Part shown: positions 57,666-64,000 of the stretch, one piece after another
Position numbering within the stretch: position 1 is the stretch's first letter
How the letters are laid out: every line of letters starts with the position of its first letter
Assembly: GCA_007026445.1 (NCBI GenBank)
Contig: VDMD01000036.1
Coordinates: 186,001-250,000 of the forward strand
From: Schizophyllum amplum
Taxonomy: Eukaryota; Basidiomycota; Agaricomycetes; Agaricales; Schizophyllaceae
Reading direction: 5' to 3'
Length of the DNA stretch: 64,000 nt
The notes under the pieces: model-generated
Told to the model about the DNA's origin: nothing
Database searches by the model: none
Seen by the model: only the letters and a program-made list of their open reading frames with translations
Made by a program: the position numbers and the translations under genes

Positions 57666-59368
57666 ATGGCTCATCCGATTGAAATCACAGAAATTCTTAC
57701 TCTCATCTTGGAGTCGGCGGCTCCTCGTCCAGAGTATGTCGAGCATTGTCCGCCACAACATGTGATACTGCGGGAGCGTACACGGGAGCTGTACCAATTC
57801 GCTCTTGTATCCAGGTTGTGGAATACGGTTGCCACACCATTGCTCTGGGAGATACTACCACATCATCTACCGTTGCTTAAACTCCTCCCCGACGACGCGT
57901 GGTCCATGACGCGTCCATTCGGCGCCGCATTCAGGTTATCGAAGGACCCTGCGGCTGCAAATGCGTTTTTCAACCTTCCGAGGCTCGAGGCCCTTGTGCG
58001 TAAACTTTGTCGAATCTTATAGATTACGTGCTTATCAATGATTAGACCGTGAATCGGAGTCTAGAACAGGATGATTGGCAGAATATCCGTCCGCTGGCTC
58101 ACTATGTCAAGTTTATGCGCTACGACGGCGAGCTCTGCACGTCGTCCACCTTCTCGCGCATGGCCTCTTCACCGCCCAGTGAGGTGCTGCTGCCCAATCT
58201 GCAACGCTTGCAGGTGACAACAAAAGGAGTACCCACAAACTCCTTTCTGCCCTTCCTGCTGTCTCCCGCCATCTGGGACCTCCAGCTCAAAGTTCTTTGC
58301 GAGGACATTCCTGATCTGTCAGCAATCGCAGCGCGTTGCCCCCACTTAACCCATCTACTCTTGTCCCTGCCATATCTCCGCTCACTCGACATGCGCGCAG
58401 CCCAAAAGTTGGGCATGGAAATCATTCAATACGGCAGCAAGCACCTTACACATCTCTCCCTGCTCATTGCCAGGCTTGATGAGGGAGGGATGCTCGTATC
58501 GGTACTTGGATATAGCCCTTCTCTCACTAGCCTGCGGCTGTTCCTCTCCTTTCCGGGCACGCGGGCACCCTATCAGCAACAAACTCTTACCACCACCACA
58601 CCACAGCCGCTATTCGTCAACCTGCGCTTGTTGCACGTGAACTTGATGCCCCCGGCTTTCGCGCAGGCGCTGATCAAGTCTTGGGGTGGTCCGCGCCCCA
58701 TCGAATCCCTCTCAATCGCCCTAACCCACTTCGACACCATCGACGACATGGCGAACCTCATCGAGACGATCGCGACCCACTGCTCGCCATCAACGCTCAC
58801 CCATATCCACACCTTAGCGGGCGTGTCCCAAGAATGGACATCGATACCCTGGCCGTTCAGCTACCTGCGCCCTCTCTCCGGACACCGCCGCCTGGAGACC
58901 GTCTGTATTGGCGAGACCAAGGGTGCCCCACAATTCAGCGATGCGGACTACGGCGAGCTCGCGCGCTGGTGGCCGGAACTGGTGCAGCTAAACGTACCGA
59001 ACCTGACGGGATCGTCTTGCACGCTCGCAGCGCTGTTCCATTTTGCAGACAAGTGCCCGCGGCTGCAGAAGCTCAACCTCAAGCTGAACGCGCTGGAGAT
59101 ACCGTATCTTGGCGAAAAGAAGCTCTGGGGTAATAGCGCGCTCAGAGAATTAGACATCAACGATGGACGCGTTGTCTTGTCTTTGGAAGTGGCGGACTGT
59201 ATTTCTGGAGCATTCCCGCAGCTTAGCAAGCTACGGTACCGGTTCAGAGAGGAGTTGGAGTTTTACAACAACGACGAAGAGGTGACATGGAAGAAGAAGA
59301 TGTGGAAGGAAGTTGAAGGATATCTAGCCGAGTTTCGGGATGTTCGAGAGCGAAGGGCTTCTAGATAG
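57666..59368 (+). CDS. F-box/leucine-rich-repeat-like protein (twin)
   Basis: Exons are 57666-57995 and 58046-59368, giving 550 residues. The start MAHPIEITEILTLILESAA matches its twin, so the upstream in-frame ATG at 57621 is not used. The F-box-like segment is TRELYQFALVSRLWNTVA then PLLWEILPHHLPLLKLL. Leucine-rich segments are LPNLQRLQVTT, CPHLTHLLLSLPYLRSLDM, KHLTHLSLLIARLDEGGM and CPRLQKLNLKLNALEIP. Exon 2 is exactly as long as in the twin at 38307-40005. It is followed by a fragment of the DUF6593-like gene and then M7. Confidence 0.8.
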
Positions 59369-59394
59369 AATATGCTCAATGTATGCTCCCTAGT

Positions 59395-59710
59395 TACGCA
59401 GCTCGTACATTTTACGACCGTAAATCGTCCACTATGAACCCATCGCCGGCGTACTTCTTTTGCTTGAAGATGAATCTGAGCGGCGCGCCGGATCGACCGG
59501 AGGCGGAATCAGAATATGAGTGCAGAGTGGCGTGTACGGCCTGGCAGTACTAGTGTAGACGCAGGTGCACTGTCAGCAGATTTTGTAGTTGAGACCTTGG
59601 TTGAGACGCCATAGACACAGTGGTGGGGATACGGAGACAGGGGGCCCGAAAGGAGGTATGGCCCTTGAGCCTGTAGACAGCCTCTGGATTCCTGAGGAGA
59701 AATACGCCTA
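59395..59710 (-). pseudogene. Fragment of DUF6593-like exon 1
   Basis: The minus strand matches about 31000-31330 of the intact gene. Recognisable pieces are GPYIPSG-like GHTSFRAP, then RFIFKQKKYAGDGFIVDD, after which a stop follows. Only this exon piece is present. Confidence 0.7.
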
Positions 59711-59877
59711 CCATGGTCAGCGAACGGGTTTTGGTATCCATTGCACGTGTTTGGAAAGTGAACATCGTCACATGATCGTGGTACATCTGCCAGCGTTTTT
59801 TCGCCCTCGCGCCGCGACTGCTACCCCCATCAACTCTCACTGTAAACATTTGATGCTCTTCTCTACCTCTGTATAAC

Positions 59878-61732
59878 ATGAGTACTCGTCCGCCGCCAGG
59901 CTATGAAAGCATCGCCAAAATCAGGCAACATCTGCGGAAACCTAACAGCTTCGCGTACCTGCGGCTCGACCCTTTCGCGCTGGAGACCGACCATTGGGAG
60001 CTGCGATCTTCCCAGGTTCTGGGAGCAATCAACAATCTAGACGGGCTGAACCATGGCCTAGAGAGCCGGTTCAAGGAGGGGCAGGACTTCACCAGGGAAA
60101 TCCAGCGCTGCGTAAGCGAACTCTGGCCAACTCTCGTGCTCTGGCTCGATTTTCTCCACCCCATGCACCATGCTGGCACAAGTCGGCACGAGCGAGTACC
60201 CATGCAGACTATCTGTCGCATGCTATTCTACCTCTTTAACACCACCGGACTCATCGAGGAAATGCGTTCTCGAACGGCCCGCCTATACGATATGCTCTTC
60301 CTCATCTGGCTGCGATTCGACGAATATCAGACTACTTCTTGCATGGCATACCCATCCTTCACGGGTATAGCTGAGGCAGTCCGTCAGTCGATGTGGATCG
60401 CCGGCAAGGGCTTCGCAGACAACCTTAACGGGGACATGCTGGCCAACTACCCAGCTATGGTAGCGCAGAACATGAGCCCGCACTGTCTACCCGCCGCGCT
60501 CGGCGCGGTACGGAACCGGCCACGCGCCTTCTACCGTCAGGCGCTCAGGCAGACACGCCATTTCATTGACATCACGAAGGCGACCCGCCCGAGCTCAATC
60601 AGCGGCGTTGAAGACCACGTCATCGCGGTGGCCGAGTTCGCCAGCGAGCTCCTGCCCCTGGAAGTCCACGCGAAAGACGTCGTCGTCGGGTTCGTCGACG
60701 TCGTGCGCTCGATACGCTCTATCCCGAACCTTCGCAGCGTCGCGATCATGGTGTGCTCGGTGCTGCATGCCATGTGGCGCTCGAGCACCGATGGGCGTCC
60801 GCTCGTATGGTCGATTCGGCGGGGTATCATGGCGTCGATTCTGAAGCTGCATATGGAGGAGAACAGCAGTCAGCTCGTGGGATTGACGCGCCTTGTCTCG
60901 TTACAAGGCTCTCAAGTCAACGTGCTGCGCGCGCTGGACAAGGAGGAGGTCTCGCTTCGTAACCTCGGCGCAGGCGCTCCTGAAGAGCAGGACAGGCTTG
61001 ATTACTGGATGAAGGAGCGTATACGAGCTTTGAGACAGTTTTATGGGACTAAATGTGCAAATGAAGAGGTGAGTAACGGTTTGCTGGCCTTCTACGACGT
61101 CGCTCACGAGCCCTGTAGTGTCCGTCACCAGATCCAAGCTCGGCTAAATTTCGCTGTCCTTGCTTCAACGCGTGTTACTGCTCCAAGACATGTCAGAAGA
61201 TCGACAGGCAGTCGCACAAATCGTACTGTGTTAACGGCACAAAAGGGCCAAGCTACAGAACCGTCGACGGTGCGTACTTAGCTCAGACCATATCTGGTCG
61301 TAGTATATCATCTGACATATTTGTACGACAGGCCCAGAAGTGTCACCCCGCGATGGTCACTTCGTCGCCTCGCTGACGTGGAAAATCATAAACGACCACG
61401 CACAGACCATCGTGGTAGCTATCCAGCGCGCACAATTGCGCGACCCTCCCGTGGGGAAGGACTATCAGCTCCTCTTCAACGTAGCCGATATGATCCCACG
61501 GATCGCCGTCAACCCACTGAACAGGGCAGAGGAGAAGTGGAACAGTTCATGCGGTGGTATACCTATTTGCGCCTCCATCACCTTCGCCGGAAGCGCCACC
61601 CGCCTGTATATCATACACATAAAGATGACGGAATTGGCAGACACAGCGAAGCAGCGTGTGGCTGAGGGATATCCTGAGGAGGGATTGGAGTACCTCATAC
61701 ACCTGCCTGTAACGCAGTACAAATATTACTGA
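59878..61732 (+). CDS. MYND-finger protein M7, finger lacks the conserved Trp
   Basis: Exons are 59878-61068, 61119-61269 and 61332-61732, giving 580 residues. The start is MSTRPPPGYESIAKIRQHL. Signatures are RLDPFALETDHW, HAKDVVVGFVDVVRSIRSI and GRPLVWSIRRGIMASILKL. The finger from residue 398 reads CPSPDPSSAKFRCPC, YCSKTCQKIDRQSHKSYC: the usual DW is DR (TGG to AGG). The metal ligands are kept, so the fold may survive but the surface changes. The last exon begins GPEVSPRDGHFVASLTWKI. It is the twin of M6, with related upstream sequence (about 59765-59830). Confidence 0.8.
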
Positions 61733-62222
61733 ACACTTAGGCTGATCCGACACGCACTGTTTTGAAGGGTGTTTACATTGTCCATCTTGACAATACTGAA
61801 CCAAGTAAGTAGAGAGGCAGATGGTGAAGTTTGAAGGGCGAAAGGCGCGCTGCGCGCATGTCGGCCTCTCCTTGCGACTTACGCGACAAGCAGCGCTGGA
61901 GTCGCATACTCTCTCAGCGTGCGCGTGCTGTTCAAAGACAAGTCTAGTGGTCACTTGTCAAGACTCCAGACCAGAAGCTATGAACTTGACTGCGCCAAGG
62001 AGAAAAACGGGAATAAAGGGAGATGGGGCCCACGCTGTCTGTCCGTGTTGCTCTCTGGTTTGTACTGAATTGTTTGCTCTTCAACCAGTCGCTGTCACTG
62101 GCAAGGTAGCCAACTACTATGATACATATGACATTATATTGTTTCACTTATTGGTCCTTAGATGAGCGTCAAATTCCACTTCGTCCCGACAATCACCACC
62201 AACTACGATGCTCACGCGTTTG
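61733..62222. other. Intergenic; no gene seen
   Basis: This is a convergent gap between M7 and the BCAS3-like gene. No repeat or RNA gene is recognised. Confidence 0.4.
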
Positions 62223-64000
62223 CTATACAATGAAATCCCCCTCCTCCGCAGCGCGCCGCTGCTGCTTCTTCTTCTGCTTCTTCTTCCTCGGCTCGGTCGA
62301 CAATCCTTCAGCACCGATAGTCATCTTCTCAACCCGCTCGCGCATCGCCAGGTCGCTCTCCGGAGTGGCTTCAACGTCATCCACTCGCTCCTCGAACATA
62401 TGCCCCGGCATCCGCCTGTTGATATCGTGGTCGTTGAACGGGACTGCAGCAGCGGCAATGCCGTCCAAGCGCTGCTCCGCAATTGTCGACGCGTCCTCAA
62501 CATCCCAGCCCGCCCACGTCTCGTCGTTGGCGGCAACGGGGTAGTCGGTCGTACGTTGACGACTAGAATGCCGAGGTGCTGATGATGCACGCGAGGAGCC
62601 CGACGATGGATGGAAGAGCGAGAACGCAGCGTGACCAGAGACATCGGTAGTGCCCTTCGCGCGGAGTGTCCAGTCACCGGCTTCGGCGCCGCCTTGATCG
62701 AGGTCGGGGATGAGGACGTCGTCGTCCCTGCCCTCAGCGTGGCGAGCGCGTCGACCATCGCGAAGGATGTCGATGTTCTGTCGGCTGGCCTCCGGGAACT
62801 CCTCGAACTCTTCATCGTCATCGGCCTCCAGACCTTCAAACACCCGCGGTGCAAAGTCCTCGTCCTCCTCGTCGAACTCGAGAGGCACGCTCTCGTCGAC
62901 GCTGGCAGGTCCGAAGGAGGGCGATCGAATCTTGCTGTAGCCACGCCGTATGCCCTCGCTCACGCGATCCGTCACGGCAATGAACGATGTACGATTTCCA
63001 CCACCGCCCGATGCGCGCCTCGAGGTATGGGTGGCAGGACGAGCGGATAGTGACGGGACCCGAATCGGAATAGGCGCACGAGCAGGCAAGCTGGGGATGC
63101 CGTTCATGAAGCTTCTCGGTCGACCGTTGGGTAGCATTGGCAGAACGGTTTGTACGGGGGCACCGACATCGGCGGCGAGAGCGTGCGCAAGGGGTGCGTC
63201 GAAGGAGGCGCTCTCAGGTTCCACGTCGTCCATTCCACCCATGCCTTCGACAAAGCCGTCTACCGCGCCTGGCCTGGCGACAACCTCGTGTCGTACGTTG
63301 ATGACTGGCCCATTAGCTGTGAAGCGGTATTGGCGCAGAAGCGCATGGTAGTCCTCGCCTGCGTGGAAGGTCAGACTATGTAAGGGATTGAATGACGGAG
63401 ATCCCTACCTAACGCTCGGAAGGTGAATTGGTGCGCGAGGTAGATAGACCGAGGAAGCATAGCCGGAGCACGAGGGAACGTCGACAATTCCGCCAAAGCC
63501 AGAGCACTGTAATGTGGACAGATTAGTAGCTTGTTCAATGAGAAATCAGGCGACTGCTCACTCTTTGGCACCGACCACCCGCCGCTGATAAATCTGCGGA
63601 GTCTCCACTGGCACTCGTTCCCGCACCTCCGTCCAGTGAGTATCCCGCCTAACACGCCATGTCGCCACCACATCCTCAGTCGCAGACAGTACCATCTGGG
63701 CTTCCTCGCGTCCACCGCTCTGCGAGCTCGCCGGACTAATCCCTGGAGCTCCAGATTTGCTTGCTCCCATACTGGAAGTCCTTCCTAGACCGCCCAGGCC
63801 GGGTAAGGATATGCTCGCTCCAGCGATGGAGACCGCCATTCCGCTCGCCTCCCGGGGCCGGAGCTCCGTCGTGATACGGCGTAGGCTGAGAGTCCCATCC
63901 GCCGGGTCAAAGACGAGTACGTCTTGGAAGTTCGTCGTGCGCTGGCCTGCGACCTGTCCACGCGGAGAGAGAGGTGCGTCTGAGCCTGTGGAGGTCGACA
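62223..64000 (-). CDS. BCAS3-like WD-repeat protein, C-terminal part (gene continues beyond the window)
   Basis: Three exons are visible: from beyond 64000 to 63562, 63506-63409 and 63358-62223 (stop at 62223). The reading is continuous: TTNFQDVLVFDPADGTLSLRR, then WRVRRDTHWTEVRERVP, ALALAELSTFPRAPAMLPRS, IYLAHQFTFRALGEDYHALL and RQYRFTANGPVINVRHEVVA. This order resembles the conserved block of fungal BCAS3-type proteins, which have N-terminal WD repeats and are linked to autophagosome assembly sites. The name rests on recalled motifs and needs a profile search. The tail is acidic (LEFDEEDEDFAPRVFEGLEA) and ends in a Lys-rich stretch. The gene has no twin in the window and looks like ordinary conserved flank. 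Confidence 0.55.

Noticed and set aside
1..64000. CRISPR array among the short repeats
   Set aside because: Units are contiguous without unique spacers, and the genes are eukaryotic with introns.
1..64000. Telomere repeats or tRNA genes
   Set aside because: No run of TTAGGG was seen. No convincing A-box/B-box pair with a cloverleaf was recognised by eye; a tRNA scan would settle this.

Overview
The window is nuclear DNA of a basidiomycete fungus, most likely a wood-decay agaricomycete such as a polypore (inference). Genes are cut by many short GT..AG introns of about 50 nt. The proteins belong to groups expanded in these fungi: MYND-finger proteins, F-box proteins, a DUF6593-like protein and a seven-helix membrane protein. 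Codon third positions are GC-rich. No bacterial, organellar or viral gene is seen.

Region 1 (1-27.14 kb) is a large gene palindrome. Reading outward from the single-copy gene at 10.3-12.85 kb, the left arm holds MYND gene M3, MYND gene M1, a relic of MYND gene M5, F-box-like gene B and F-box-like zinc-finger gene A. The right arm mirrors it with M4, M2, M5, B' and A', plus an inserted broken DUF6593-like copy between M5 and B'. The arms are clearly diverged, so this is an old inverted duplication and not an assembly echo. Damage is lopsided: M1 is frameshifted, B has a nonsense codon, M3 has lost its homologous start, and M5 is reduced to its two ends on the left. On the right M2, M4 and B' read open, although M5 is dead there too.

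Region 2 (27.4-32.6 kb) has a seven-helix membrane protein gene (minus) and an intact DUF6593-like gene (plus).

Region 3 (32.8-40.4 kb) and Region 5 (55.4-61.7 kb) form a second inverted duplication. On the minus strand lie M6, M8 and an F-box/leucine-rich gene; on the plus strand lie M9, the F-box twin and M7. Gene order differs between the copies: M8 sits beside M6, but M9 lies on the far side of the F-box gene. Pieces of the DUF6593-like gene are scattered among the MYND and F-box genes.

Region 4 (40.4-55.4 kb) lies between these arms and has no gene I can support. Between 41.8 and 51.2 kb it is a belt of more than twenty unrelated short tandem arrays with units of about 18-30 nt. The plus strand is purine-rich left of about 45.4 kb and pyrimidine-rich to the right.

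The right end (62.2-64 kb) holds the 3' part of a conserved BCAS3-like gene that runs out of the window.

All nine MYND genes share one plan: a helical N-terminal domain of about 400 residues, a small exon with the zinc finger, and a C-terminal domain of about 130 residues. They are interleaved with F-box genes in both duplications. This suggests a fast-evolving locus built from putative adaptor and ubiquitin-targeting proteins, but no function is shown by the sequence.
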